Part shown: positions 47,609 through 60,300 of the stretch, piece by piece
Position numbering within the stretch: position 1 is the stretch's first letter
Layout of the letters: the number at the start of each line of letters is the position of its first letter
From: Rhizoctonia solani
Taxonomy: Eukaryota > Basidiomycota > Agaricomycetes > Cantharellales > Ceratobasidiaceae
Assembly (NCBI RefSeq): GCF_016906535.1
Contig: NC_057374.1
Coordinates: forward strand, 992,001 to 1,056,000
Reading direction: 5' to 3'
Length of the DNA stretch: 64,000 nt
Position numbers and translations under genes: made by a program
The notes under the pieces: generated by a model
What the model was told of the DNA's origin: nothing
Database searches by the model: none
Seen by the model: the letters and a program-made list of their open reading frames with translations, nothing else

Positions 47609-48714
47609 CGAAACCTGTTTGTGTTTTTCTAACATTGCGGACTGTATGCTCTGTACCTCGTTGCTTTCGTTTCTTTGACTTGTTTAATTTGCTCCGTCCG
47701 CCTCGACGTACCGTAAGTGCCGGTCCTTTTGTTGTACTGTAGAGTTTTGCTTCGCACGATTTTCTTTGAAGACAATCGATTCAAAAACATGGTTCGGTTG
47801 GGGCGATTGTGTGTTCCCTTGACTAATTGGGGCAATCCTTCTACTCTTCCATCGGTGTTAAGTCACAGGCGCTTGTTCAGGCTGATTTTGCCAATTACCA
47901 AGATGGTGAATTTCCACCAGTTGATTAGAGCGGTAGCTCCGAGTTCTGTAGACACTAGTTATAGCAGTTTGCCGTTTCTCCGTAGATGTTTTCTTGGCTG
48001 GAACGCATTCGTAAAGCACCCGACGTGCTGAAGTGCAAGGAGAACGTCCCTGTCGCGCCATCCTTCGATATTTGGCATATGAACTAGATTCCATGCCGTC
48101 CCTGTAATTGATTTCTGATGGTGTTTATATTCGCCAAGCTCAGGTCTGAGTGGTTTTTGTCGGCCGTGTTTATGGGCGTCAAACTTGAGAAGACCGGTGT
48201 CGGGGAAGCTCAGTTCCTGATATGGAAAACTACTCGTTTGAGACCAATATATTGCACCGCACTCCGAGTTACCCTCAGAATGTCCCTTGGTGATTGACCA
48301 AGATAGGATTTGGTCGCACATATCGAGCAAGGATTCAGTACACACTGCACAGATTCCATTACCACAAGTTAATTGAACGCCCAAGTCGACCGATGGTTTC
48401 TCCTTATCCACATCTTAGTTTACACACAACCTTTCACCGAGGTAGGGTACATGTCTGATAGGTCAGCTTGGCGGTGATATCACAAGAAGAAGATTCTATT
48501 GATATCGCCCCACTACATTTAAGGTAAATCATTGCCCCCGACGTCATCTGTCTGCACTGCCTTTCAGACTCCAATAAGCACAAGAATTCATTGATCAGCT
48601 CTCGAGGCTGTACTACTAGTCATTCACGCCGGCCAGATATAAAAAGCAAGGTGACGCCTCCTGATCTCGTATCACCAGTATCGCACTCGATTCTCGCCTC
48701 CTGACCTCAACGCT
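47609..48714. other. Intergenic with one long minus-strand open frame
   Basis: A 1.1 kb space. The minus-strand frame 48411-47959 stays open for 150 codons and reads plausibly as protein (for example GNGICAVCTESLLDMCDQIL and TAWNLVHMPNIEGWRDRD), but has no ATG at its head. It could start behind an acceptor AG at about 48415. I do not recognise it and cannot find the upstream exon. The rest is promoter of the next gene, with a CCAGATATAAAAAG TATA element near 48634. Confidence 0.35.
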
Positions 48715-49561
48715 ATGGGTTCCTCTAGCTCGACAATCGAATTCTCCCCTCTCGTGCCTCAGAGCCCGCCGTTGGGCATCATGCCCGCATACGCCCAAAA
48801 CCATGAACTCACACTCAAGTTGCGAGAAAAGCGCATGTCCCTCTCGGGTGATTCTTTCGAGATTACCGATCCACAGGGCAGACCGTACTTTAAGATAGAA
48901 GGCAGCGCGCTTTCTTTTAGAGACCGAAAGAGTGAGTTCTTACTGCGTTTTTAATCGTATGGGTTTGATTGGTTTTGTTGGTTAGCACTTAAACAAGCTG
49001 ATGGTCGCCGATATTGAATATACAGAACAAGATGCTGACGATTCATCGCCAATTTTATATCTACAACGCGAACGAGTCGCGATTCGGAACCACTGTGTTT
49101 GATCAAGTCTCACTTCTCAGTAACAGGCGCGAAATTGTCGGTATCTTTTTTTTTTGCATGTATCTATTTTCGGTTCTCAAGTGTGCGACCTTTTACAGGG
49201 ATGTTACATTCAAGAATGCGGCAGATGGTAGAGAGGTCCGGCTTGACCTCCGGGGGTCGCTTTTCGATCGAAACGCGGAGATTACGGTGAATGACCAGCC
49301 AGTCGCAAGGATTTCGAGGCAATTTATGAATTCTGGTGTGTCAAATTGACTACTTTGGGGCTGCTGAACGATGTTAATTGAAAAATGCAGGTCAATTGAT
49401 TTTTGACCAGCAGACTTACTACCTCACCGTCGCACCAGGAGGTAAGCCACCTACGACTTGATTGGTCTATTTGATATTGATACTCTGATCTATCAGTTGA
49501 CGCTGCAATGATGGTTGCGCTGTGTGTATGCATGGATGAAAAACAGAATGAGCAGCACTAG
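48715..49561 (+). CDS. LURP-one / Tubby-C-like domain protein
   Basis: LURP-one-related proteins have a Tubby-like beta barrel with a central helix; fungal members are uncharacterised. The protein starts MGSSSSTIEFSPLVPQSPPL and continues HELTLKLREKRMSLSGDSFE, ITDPQGRPYFKIEG, NKMLTIHRQFYIYN, KSHFSVTGAKLS, GREVRLDLRGSLFDRNAEI, GQLIFDQQTYYLTVAPGVDA and ends MDEKQNEQH before TAG at 49561. Exons are short. Two small frame losses occur, near 49014 (one base) and near 49102 (two bases); adding them makes the strands of the barrel continuous. The N-terminal Gly at position 2 with Ser (MGSSSS) allows N-myristoylation, which is inference. TATA element about 80 bp upstream. Confidence 0.75.
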
Positions 49562-49960
49562 GAAGATGGCCATAGTGCATGATACCAACTTTTTTTTTCA
49601 TCTTGGAAAACTGTATTTTGGCACCCTTGGTTTGATGGGTGATACAACCATATATTGATATGTCTTGATTCTGTGTGGGTTGAGAGACCAAGACAGGTGA
49701 GACTGGCGCATACAGTTGGTTTTTTAAGCCTATAAGCCAGTGAACATGCAATTGCTATTTTAGAAGAGCACATTTCGTAATAATTTCCCGATAATTAACA
49801 CATTTAACCCGAGTGATAATGCAAATTGCAATTGTAAAGACACGCAACATTTGTGATCCCACTAAGAGAACGGGGTATCAAATTTCTCTACTGTCCATTC
49901 CAGATAATCTCATTCCTATTCGTGCATTAGTGATATTAAAGGTCATGTGCTACATTGCTC
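49562..49960. other. Intergenic between convergent genes
   Basis: 3' flanks of the LURP-one gene and the subtilase gene. Part of 49800-49960 could encode a short last exon of the subtilase (see that entry). Confidence 0.4.
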
Positions 49961-51314
49961 TTACCTTGTGTCACTTGGAAGTCCTTTGAGCACACCGTCA
50001 GGCGCCAGTTGCTTGACGCGGGCCAGCATATTTTGTGGAGTGCGACGACCTTCAGTTGCTAATAAATATGCGATGAGCCCAGCAACGTGGGGCGCCGCCA
50101 TTGAGGTACCGGTTTTGGCTATCGCGTTCATAGTTGTATTCGTCGCAGCGGACATGATTCGTTGACCAGGGGCAAATATATCGACTGAGCTCCCAAAGTT
50201 CGAACCCGAGGTATTGGACGATACCCATCGCTGATCGGTGATGTTCGATGCTCCAACAGTAATCACTGATTCAGCACGAGCGGGACTTGTTCCGCTCGCA
50301 TCAACGTTGTCGTTACCGGCGGCAACTACCACATGTACCCCCGCAGCAACAGCCTTGGTGACTGCTCGGTCAAGGGCATCGTTGGCTGATCCTCCCAGAG
50401 ACATATTGATCACAGAAGGGCGACCTGTTCTCCTTGCCTCTGCTACAGCCCAAGTAACCCCTGCAATTATATTGCTTGTTGGCCCTGGCCCTCTGTCGGA
50501 GAGGACTTTGACTGCAACGATTGATGCAGCCTTGGCGACCCCCCACCGTTTACCTGCAACCGTGCCAGCGACATGGGTTCCATGGCCGTGAAGGTCATTA
50601 TCTCCGTCTGTTCCGAACGTCTTGCCCCATCGGGCTCGCCCTTGAAAATCTGTATGGTGGATGTTGACACCAGTGTCAAGTATGTATACGTCCACGCCTG
50701 CTGGCGACGGCTTTCTCTCAAAGGTATAGTTAAGACTGCCTGCCGAGGAGCCTTCGGGTAATTTTACCCTAGAACTGACTCGGGCGAGACCCCAGGGAGC
50801 ATCATTCCTAAGACATATAGTCAGCATATGCGTGGTTGACGAGCCAACCTTGACGTACTGGACGAGGATGGCGGTAGTAGGATATACTAATGTATCAGGA
50901 ATGATCATTTCTACATCTGGGGATTGGGTTAGGTCTTTCAGAGAATCATTGTCCAGTTTGGCCGAATAGCCGTTCATGACTGAAGCAAGGTCAGTTTCCG
51001 GCAATAAATAATTGCTCCTTTCGGTAACTTACAATCATAATCATAAGTTACTTGGGAATTTGTCTTTGATTTGGACGCTGCGAATTTGCCCTTCATTGAG
51101 GCGACGTGAGTCTTCATGGTGGCCGTTTCTTTAAGTACGACCTGTACCATAGATTAATAAATTTTATATTGCGAGTTTAATGATAGGCACTAACGATGTA
51201 AGAGCCAGATTGAGCTTCCCCATTGACCTGCGATACAGGCACTGCGTTGGCTAGGGTTGCAGACCATGCAAGAATTGGAAGTATTGAGAGTAGGATAGAC
51301 GATGCTCGGGACAT
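49961..51314 (-). CDS. Secreted subtilisin-like serine protease (S8, proteinase K type)
   Basis: Minus-strand gene, start 51314. A signal peptide (SSILLSILPILAWSATLANA) is followed by an I9 propeptide (SYIVVVLKETATMKTHVASM, then VMNGYSAKL), which folds and inhibits the enzyme until cleaved. The mature protease begins about NDAPWGLARVSSR. Catalytic triad: Asp in VYILDTGVN, His in HGHGTHVAG, Ser in GTSMAAPHVAG; the oxyanion Asn lies in VVAAGNDN. The frame ends GLPSDTR then TAA at 49961. The TAA overlaps a good GTAAGA donor, so the last exon may lie at 49800-49860, adding some 30 residues. Secreted protease, probably used for feeding or against host or competitor protein. Confidence 0.9.
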
Positions 51315-51871
51315 ATTGAACCAGGTAAGGGTAAAGGTCAAGTTGAAGAGAAACGTGTGGAAAAGATACGCTTTTAGATCTTTTCGTATGCATGCTGTGC
51401 ACTAAACCAAACGGCATTGATCCCCTTGCGCAAAGCAATGCACGCGTGGGTACAACGGGAGAAACGCGGGGTCAGGTGATTGCCGAGAATGTGGCTGGGT
51501 AGCTGTGGTAATTACCATGCCGCTAAGCGCCCAATGTAACTGGCGTTAATTAATCTAAAACTATGACCTTGGCTGCTGTTAGACAGTATGTCTGCTGCGG
51601 CTCTAGCCTGTATTTTGAAGGAGATGTCGATTCAACATGCCCAGCAAGTGAACGGATTGGATTGTTTACACTTCACCATTGTAATGTTATGAGCACGAGT
51701 TGGGCGGTGTGGTGCCCGAAATGGCCATGAATACAATTTACTCAGGTGTGATAATATACATACGAGGCTATACTAGGATAGCGTTTAGCTTCACCTCACC
51801 ACGTCAGGTGAGGAACTTGGGATCGATCCAACTCGTCGAGTTCAGAACCGTTTCAATACCAATAGGTGCAG
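51315..51871 (-). other. Intergenic, 557 bp
   Basis: Promoter of the subtilase and 3' flank of the pectinesterase; both genes run leftward. No repeat or RNA gene was seen. Confidence 0.4.
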
Positions 51872-53254
51872 CTAATTGATGCGAAAGCTCGCACGTTGGT
51901 CATTCCAAGCACCAGGGCTATGACAAAGCTTCAGCGAAAACGAAGGGAGCATATCATAGTAGTTCCTTACCCGGTATTTTTAAATCAGCAAAATCAGTCA
52001 TGTTCGTTCGGTTGTCAGTAGTAGACCAGATACTCCATCCAGCTGGCAAGCTGATGCAAGGATTATAATCAATATGATTCATGACTTAATTTGGGCGTAG
52101 ACATACACATTAGCGCCTAATTCGCTATTTTGAAACACGACTCGAGCGTAGTTTCTATGCAGGAACAAAGTTTGGTGAGTCTGAAAATAAACCCTGCCAG
52201 AGCGACCTTACCTCCAGGGACGACCAAGATATACCGACCCAGTGCCATTGCTATACACTTTTGTACGGTCGATAACATACCAATTAGCGTCATTCTCCAG
52301 GCGACCTGATGCAGTTATGTATCCATCGCCCAACTGCACAAGTTCGTCAACACACACCATGTAGACTTGAAAAATTTGTGCCTACCGTCTCGATCTCAGA
52401 CCGTGTAATCCAAATAGACGCCCGTTGACCGAAAATCTAGAAATGTGTTAACATTCAATTCCATAAATAAATATACCATATGCATACAAAGTCAACTGCT
52501 CCGTTGATATAGCTCCGGCCGTAGAATTGGGTCCCCTATAAACAATATTAATAACCCTGTAATCGACGAAAAAGGGGTTCAACGCACAACATTGGCAAGT
52601 AGTGTGTCCTGATACCCTTTCAGCGCGATAGCATATGCTCCGAACATTCCGGCTTGAACACTCAGCGCGATTGCTTGAGACTGGGTCACTGGCTGAAATG
52701 TAATACTTTGAGTACCCTATTTATTTACACACAATTGAACCTTTACCTTGCCGTAAGTATTAGATATGTTCACTGATGAAATATATTAATGGAATAAGTC
52801 GGATCTAGAGAGTTGAGAAATACATTGACTCACAATTGTAGAGGCTTACGCCAGTCGCGAGGCTGCTGACACGAACGGTTCCAGAGAGATCATTGGACCC
52901 GGCCTGACTGGCTGGAAGGTTGTTCGTAATGTGGACTGTGTTGCTACTGAACCGGGTAGTTTGGCGAGACTCCCCGATGAGCGTAACATTGGGTCGGTTG
53001 ATATACACCTGCTCCTTGTAAGTTCCAGCGTAGATAAAGTATACATTGCTCGGTCCGATTCAGAGGTCTTTCTAGCCCTCAAACCCAATAAACACACCTT
53101 GAAACATCTAGAAGTGCTGTAGAAATATTGCGATATTTTCCTTTTATACCACCAATAGTGATTGACCCGTTTGGAGGATAGCTTCCGGCAGACACAACAA
53201 ACGCAGAGCCCAATAAACCTAGAGACACGCGAGCGCACGGAGTACAGAAACCAT
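51872..53254 (-). CDS. Secreted pectin methylesterase (CE8)
   Basis: The enzyme removes methyl esters from plant pectin, opening it to pectate lyases. Minus-strand gene with many short exons, start 53254, end TAG 51872. Signal peptide MVSVLRALACL...GLLGSAFVVSAG. Motifs in order: VYFIYAGTYKEQVYINRPNV, TVHITNN, QAIALSVQAG, GYQDTLLAN (catalytic Asp region), GAVDFVYG (nucleophile Asp region), VYLGRPWRNYARVVFQNSEL (the Arg). The end reads DRTNMTDF-type, then PGAWNDQRASF. Two one-base losses appear, near 53220 (inside the signal peptide) and near 51983 (T run); both repairs give expected sequence. Neighbouring a secreted protease on the same strand, it fits a plant-colonising life style. Confidence 0.88.
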
Positions 53255-54799
53255 TGTAAAATCGCCGGGGAGGTACTATGAAAAATTGAGCCATACTCAC
53301 CAGGCCTTTTATATATTCACAAACAACTGGAACCAGGCACGACCAAAGGGTGCTTATATTGCGCTATACCGACGTCTTGACATAGAGTAACTCACGGTGG
53401 TCAGCTGAGCATGTGAAAGGCCAGATATATATGCGCAGGTAATATTGAAGTGACGAGTCGAACGGACTTCACGGTCCGGGGAGGTCCGGGGGAGCCGTGG
53501 GGAATGAACGGGGAAGTTATATAGGGATATCAATCGATCAGCACATACCAGTAGGCTCGAGACTGTTTACTAAAAGCTCCATATTATCTCAGGAAGACAA
53601 CGATTGCAGTGAATTAATATGTAGCTTCGATCACTAGACACCTTGGGCTAGAGTCAAAATTGAAACTTCACTCAAGCCTAAGGTGTCCATTGTTAGAAGA
53701 AAAAAACTCGAGTTTGATAACAATATTAATGTCACGGGTCGCCTCGGAATTCGGATGTAGGCCTTCTCTGAACACCACAAGCTTTCACGACTCTTCTCGT
53801 TATTCGACTGGAAGTGAAAAAAAAAGCGTCCTGGATGTACTTTGTTTGGGACAAGTCTATAATTTGATATCGAGCTCTTCTGACGTACTCTTTCTGGCAT
53901 GATGTGGAATAGCAAATTGCGGTCGTTGCGTTGGCCAGTGTGTTTACAGAGTCTACCTAGGTCTGGGTAAAAACGGATTACCGAAGAGTTGAAGACACCC
54001 GTTCCAAGATCTCGATACGAAGGCAAGCTCTATGATACGTATTAGCCCAATCGATAGCGCTGGTGTAGCGCTGGGGTTGTGACCCAGGACGTAGGTTATG
54101 ACACGGCTACCACAACCACCTCGTGCGACGAGCATGTAACTCGATGTCCGAGGAGGCGAGTATGATTACGCTTCGATCTGCGTACGTATCACCCGTTCGG
54201 ACTCCACGGGCCCCAATACAGCCCTTGCCGAGAGATTGAGGAGCTAACATGGTCACCAAGCGGTGTACCCATTAGCCAGTGACAAGTTTGTCACTCCGAT
54301 TTCATTGAGCGGAAACCGCAGAGCGCTTCACGAATGCAGACAGGTCAGGTCCTGGGAAACAGAGTCCTCAACTGAGGTTATATTCTTCCACGGTCATCAC
54401 ATTTTGACACTCGATCGGCAGTTCGAAGGCTAGGAACAGCGATTACATACGGAAACCGCACATCTCGACTCCATTTCTCTCGCGATGAATCTTTACTCAT
54501 AAGCCCTGGTCTGGAAGGTATGCGGCCCACTTCCATTCAGCCCAGGTGACGTTTAAGCGCATTGATTACTAATGAAAAAGTCCGATGAATCCGATCGCGA
54601 GGCGGTTCGTGACCGGGAAGCGGCTATACTTGTCTCCAGCATAATCCAAGGCTTCACGAGTCACCCACCATCACCTGCTACATTCTGTGTTAAAACCCCA
54701 TCGAATATCTCACTGACCAACCCTCATACCGCCTTTACACCCTTGCATTTCTCGCGCATTCGCCAAGTGTACCAAACGGACTGCTCTCTGTTCAACGCC
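53255..54799. other. Intergenic, 1.5 kb
   Basis: Promoter regions of the pectinesterase (left) and chorismate mutase (right). A 130-codon minus-strand frame at 53634-54026 lacks an ATG and resembles nothing. No tRNA or repeat was found by eye. Confidence 0.4.
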
Positions 54800-55990
54800 A
54801 TGCCTAGCACTCAGTCCAACTACATGTTACCCGTAGACCCTTTGAGCTTGAGTCGCATCCGGTCTAACTTAATCCGGCTTGAAGATACGATTATCTTTTG
54901 TAAGTCTGGACGACTGAAATCGACTACTAGTGAGCTGATGTGAGATGACAGCGCTCATCGAACGTGCCCAGTTCGCTCTCAATCCAAGGATATATGAACG
55001 CAATTGTTTCGACGAACTCAAAGAGATGGATTGGAAGGGAAGCTGGCTCGAATGGTTTTTGAAGGAGACTGAGACCTTCCATGGTAAGCAGCGAGTGATG
55101 TGCTGGCTGCCACCTGCTTGACTAACACTGGGCTTGTAACGTAACTATTCAGCCAAAGCTCGGCGTTACACCAGGTGGGCTGAAGTTTCTATTAGCTGCC
55201 TGCATAGCATTCACTAACGCGGCATGTTCAGCCCGGACGAATACCCTTTCACCTCCGAATCCGACTTGCCAGCACCTGTGTTGCCGCCTTTGAAATATCC
55301 CCAGATTCTCCACCCCAACGCAATCAATGTCAACGCATCCATAATGACCTTCTACACCCGTGCAATTGTACCAAGGATAACCCGACGGGCAACGCAAGAG
55401 CTTGCTATGCTTAAGAGGAGCGCTGGGATTGTAGGGGACGACGAGTACGAGGACGATGGCAATTATGGGAGCGCTGCCACTATTGACGTCGAAGTTCTCC
55501 AAGCCATCAGCAAGCGCGTGCATTATGGTGAGATCATCGCTCCGCTCTGACTCGCCCGGTTTATGGAATTGACGGCTCGGCAGGTAAATTTGTTTCAGAG
55601 AGCAAATTCCGCTCTCATCCCGCGGATTTCATCCCACATATCTTGAAGCCCAACCCTCAAGAGTTACTGAAACTCATCACTAAACCGGAGGTCGAGGCAA
55701 CTCTTCTCGAGCGCGTTCAAAGAAAGACTAGTATCTACGCTCAAGAGCTCAACCCCGGTGGAGAGCCTATCAAAAATTCCATGGGGATTGGGAAGTGGAA
55801 GATTGATGTTGAATGCGTACGAGATTTGTATGAGAATTGGATTATTCCATTAACGAAAGAAGTGGAGGTACGATTTCAACATCTATATTGTCATTCAGTT
55901 TCACCAATTCGTTTTCAGGTCGAATATTTATTGCATCGCCTGGATGGTCTCTCTCAAGATGAAATCGACGAACTGCTGAAGACGCATTGA
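54800..55990 (+). CDS. ARO7: Chorismate mutase (AroQ class, eukaryotic)
   Basis: The enzyme converts chorismate to prephenate, the branch to Phe and Tyr. Six exons join in phase: 54800-54899, 54952-55083, 55153-55174, 55232-55527, 55584-55867 and 55919-55990, about 300 residues. Signatures: [90 protein letters not shown] and [20 protein letters not shown]. The catalytic Arg in the first helix and the Lys of GKFV are present. No signal peptide, so cytosolic. An in-frame upstream ATG at 54572 would add 76 Ser/Thr-rich residues; the start at 54800 is chosen because it matches the family N-terminus. Confidence 0.93.
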
Positions 55991-57323
55991 TGTTTTCTCT
56001 TTATAGAACTATTTCCAGTCATGCTTTCCCCTTTTTCGTGTAGAATAGCTGTCCTTTACTTTAAATAAATAATCGTTTGTATCTCTTCACCTACGGGCGA
56101 AGATGTCGACCTTGCTAGCATAGTGAGCACACCAGGCTCGTAACACATAGAGTCATCACTGGAGGGGGGTAACGACTGCGTATAGTTAGGGAGATGAAGG
56201 GGATAGAAGTTGCTCGGTTAGTCCCAACCGGGGAAGTGGCTTCCCACTGATCAGCCTACCCCAAGCCACCATTTTTACTGTAAACTATACTAATACATGA
56301 TAGTACATGCGTATGCCTATGAGGGGAATATTTTTCGCACAGAACTTGCCCAAGAAGCCTTTTCGGTAGTGTCTGGAGCGTCCGGCAGAATTTAATTGAG
56401 TTCGCTGGACACAACCCTTCGCTAAAAGTCTCGGCGGAGAATTTCTAGACACAGAAGGTATGCACGTATAGAATGCCAAGATACAGTAACCGGGCGTAAC
56501 ACCATGGAGCTAAGAGATAGTGAGAAATTTTATACTGAACTAGACTTGACCGTTGCTCGCATCGCCTCGGACCCGGCATTTCCAGATGTAGTACTGATTT
56601 GATACACTACACGCATAGACCAAACATAACGTGCTCTCAGTTATCGATAGTAATTGAGGGTATACGGGGGTCTCCCAACAAACCACATGCTTTTTGTATG
56701 TACTAGTACCATATACACAAGGCCACATGCTCACTCTGGATCACTGTGCTTTTCGACTATACACGCTAAAGTATGGGAAGCATTGTGTAGAGCTAATATA
56801 TTTGGGCGCTTTTCAAAGGTCTACACGTTGTTACGCTAAGGTTCTTCACAAATGAGCGCAGGCAGCATTGGTGTCATGATTAACGTCAGGATGCTTCATA
56901 GTAGCTGAATGTAGATGTTTTCATGCTCTAGTTTCCCTGAATCCCCAAGCATCCTCGATGATTCAAACACAAGCAACCCGGAAGGCCGTGTTAAAGGTAT
57001 TTATCCTGAGCCTCCTCTTGGCAAGAGCATTGGGGGGCTCCTTGGTACTTGACATCACCACGCTACTTCGTCAAGATTGATCATAACTCGTGTCGATCAC
57101 ATGCATTTCCAATGATAGGGCCATCCGTCATTACGAACCGGAACTCAACTTCATTTACCACTCCAGGAAATTGTCACCAAAAGTGATAGTGGAAGGTGCT
57201 TGAAGCAAACTCTCGCACGATATTGATCTGGCACTTGTTCTGTGGTGCTTACACGTGCTAGCAAATTCTTGTAATCACACCGGTAACTTGGCTACTGATA
57301 TCTCCACTTGGACTGGAATTACC
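55991..57323 (+). other. Intergenic, 1.3 kb
   Basis: 3' flank of ARO7 and promoter of the WDR7-like gene. A CACGTG lies at 57252-57257, 67 bp before the next start. No coding content was found. Confidence 0.4.
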
Positions 57324-60300
57324 ATGTCAGATCAACCTTTGAAAATAATTGCGACTTGTGCGAGCCGTGATCCTCTCGCATCACAGATCACCACACGATC
57401 CGTATGGCATAGCCAACCGACCACTTTGACTGGTTGTTACACCACTCAAAACCTGGTTGCTCTAGCCTTGGGATGCAAGGATGGCTCGATATTCACTTTC
57501 ACATCCTCTGCAGCTCAAGTTCTACTCGACTCTAAACAGCCACCATCTATTCAGGTCCCGTCAGATTCAGAAATTGCCAGCGCGCGAAAACGGGCTCCAA
57601 TGTCAGCTCCTCATCCTGGAGCGACTTCACCTGGGCCAACGTACAGGCCGCTTTCCCCTTCTGCCGCATCTATGTCAGCATTTTCAAACAAAAGCGGAAG
57701 TGGCACCCATACGCCAAACCCTTTGGCTATCCCCAGCCGAGCTCGTATCACTCAGCCAGGAATATCTCGAGCTTCGATCGAGGCCCCCAAGGCTCGCGTG
57801 GAGGTTGGTGACGAACAGGAGAAACTTCGCACCATGCTCGCTAGAGGGTCAACAGCTGGAGGATCAAATAAGGGTAGGCGTGTGAGCCTAGGCAGCCTGG
57901 AGAGTTTTGAGGGAAAGGACAGGGTTGAACGAAAGTCCGGCGAGGTGCCGCGTGGGCCGATGAGCCTAGCGAGAAGTGTGGTGGATATTGCACTTGGAGG
58001 GCTGGGCACGAAGGCGTCTGCGACATCCGGCTCAGCACCTATTCTTGCTCCTACTGATGACGAGAGTGACGATGACACAACGTCGGTAATCAGCCCCTCT
58101 GTATCCGAAGCGACCTTGGCCACCTCAGCTGCTGTGAAAGCTGGGCTCGACCTGGGCTCCCTGAAACTCCAGTTGAGAAGTCATATTTTACCTGCACATG
58201 GTGGTTATGGAGAAGCTGTGACTGGGCTAAAGGCGATCAGCGACCAAGATCTGTACGTTTGTCTCCAAGCCAGTGGGTGAGTAACCAAATTGTTCTACCC
58301 ACAAGATCTCACAGCTAGTTTCAGCACGTTGAGCCTGCTCTCGTTAAATGATGGATGCTGTCTTGCATCTATTCATGCTGACGACCTTCCACGACTCAAT
58401 CCGCCCCAAGATTACAAGGAGGCAGACTCAGTAGCTGGTTCATGGGAATGGGTTAACATGTCGCTTGTCCCATATATAGAGGTATGGACGCACAGGAGTT
58501 TTGCTTCTGCGTATAATAACTATTGTTGCAAGTCGGTTGTTGTGATTATTGTAGCCAGGCCACACCCAAATTTTATAACCACAAGGTCAACTCGCTCCCG
58601 TGTCGCGATGTATAAAATCCCAGAGTTCAATCCCGAAACAGTTCCTGACACTTCTGTCGCTCTGGAGAAAGTGGGGGAGTGGTTTCTTGAAGCAGATGCT
58701 CTAACAGTTGGATTCGTGACTGGCCATAGTGAGCTATTCTTTGTTGCATTCCTTGCATATCTTACTCATTCAGGTGCTGGAAGCCGGGATAATGTTGGCG
58801 TATGTAAACAACGATGGGCACGTGGTAATATCACCGTTGAATATGCTTCCTCCACCCCCAGAGGACGATATCAGGAAGCCGGAAGAGTACACACAACCTG
58901 TCGTCCCTTCGCTCGGGATGATACCGATACCAAACCCATTTAAGACACTCAAACCACGTGAAACCACTCAGTTGCATTTAAAACCGCAGTATCGAGACGG
59001 GAGATTGCTTGTAGGGGCTGAAAGGAATTTAGGAATGTGTTTAGACTGGTCCAAAGTAGATGAGGTTGGCGAAGAAATCTTGGGAATGAGGGTTTATGCG
59101 CAGGCGCTTATCGGGAGCGATGTTCTCATCGTGCTATGGACTTCGGAAAGAGTTTTGGTGCGCACGGACGACAAAAATGGGGCTTTGGGCTAATTCATTG
59201 CATGGAATTTAGGTATACAACGTGGGCGACCGCCAGACTGAAGTTCGAAGATTGGGCGAATACCTATCTGGGGACACCATGGATGTGCATATTTCTTCAA
59301 ACAGAGAGTTCATTCTTGTTAGACAAGTAAGCCAAGTTACTCATCTCTCAATATCTAGTTAATAGCTTTATAGAGCGGTTTAGAAACGTATAAAATTCGC
59401 AAAACTGACACAAACGGGGACCCCTCGTCCGTTTTTAAGGAAGTTGCCTACTAGTATGTAGCATTGAGTTCACCGCGGGAAGGAACTAGGTTAACGGGTA
59501 TATATGCAGCTGTGATAAAACAACTGGGCCTGCCTTCCGGTCACAATTGCAATCGGCAGTTATAGTTTCCTTGATGGGGCAGTTTTATACTGTGATCGCT
59601 GGAACATCCCCCGAATCAGGCTTGACTATCGGCCTCCAACAGCTATCCAAGGATAGCAAGCTAAATGAAAACATATGGTGCTCGCAGGCAAACAGCGGAC
59701 AAAGATGCATTGAGACAACAGCCGTCCTTCCGATCGACATCGATTCCATATTTGTAGCACGATGTGAGTAGAATTAAGTTCCCGACCTATTAACTAATGG
59801 TAACTGACTGGATTTTATACAAAGCAAATGGCCAGTTGTACCGCAGCACATTTTCAGAATTCTTGTCAGACCCTGGTCTGGAGCCCAATAAAGATATATT
59901 AAGTCCCAAGGCAACACGATTGTGGTCTGTCACAGAAGAATGGAGTAAAACCGTGTATCTATTAGGTGCATTAAATGATGGTGGAATCGCATGTTGGGAT
60001 TCTCGGTACGTGCAAACACCCTTATCTACTATTCTCACTGACTTGATGACAGAAACCTCAAGCTGGTGGCACGCTGGACCATTTTTAATACTGAGCTAGA
60101 AACAGTGATTAACCTCAGCTTGGGAGATGACCGCCTAGGTAAGCTGAAAGGGTCCCTTATGGCCGTGGCCGCGGATGGGACAATTGCGGTAATTGTGCTC
60201 GATAGCATGCACCTGTAAGCTGAGCACATCAATCGGTGTATGCGTTGGTTCAACTACTTCCATAACTATAGACACTGCATCATACCGGGTTCACCTGCTC

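Noticed and set aside
53634..54026. Minus-strand frame of 130 codons between pectinesterase and chorismate mutase
   Set aside because: No ATG at its head, no splice signals, no recognisable content.
54572..54799. N-terminal extension of chorismate mutase
   Set aside because: In frame, but the family begins at the helix starting near 54830; the extra Ser/Thr-rich part is more likely 5' UTR.
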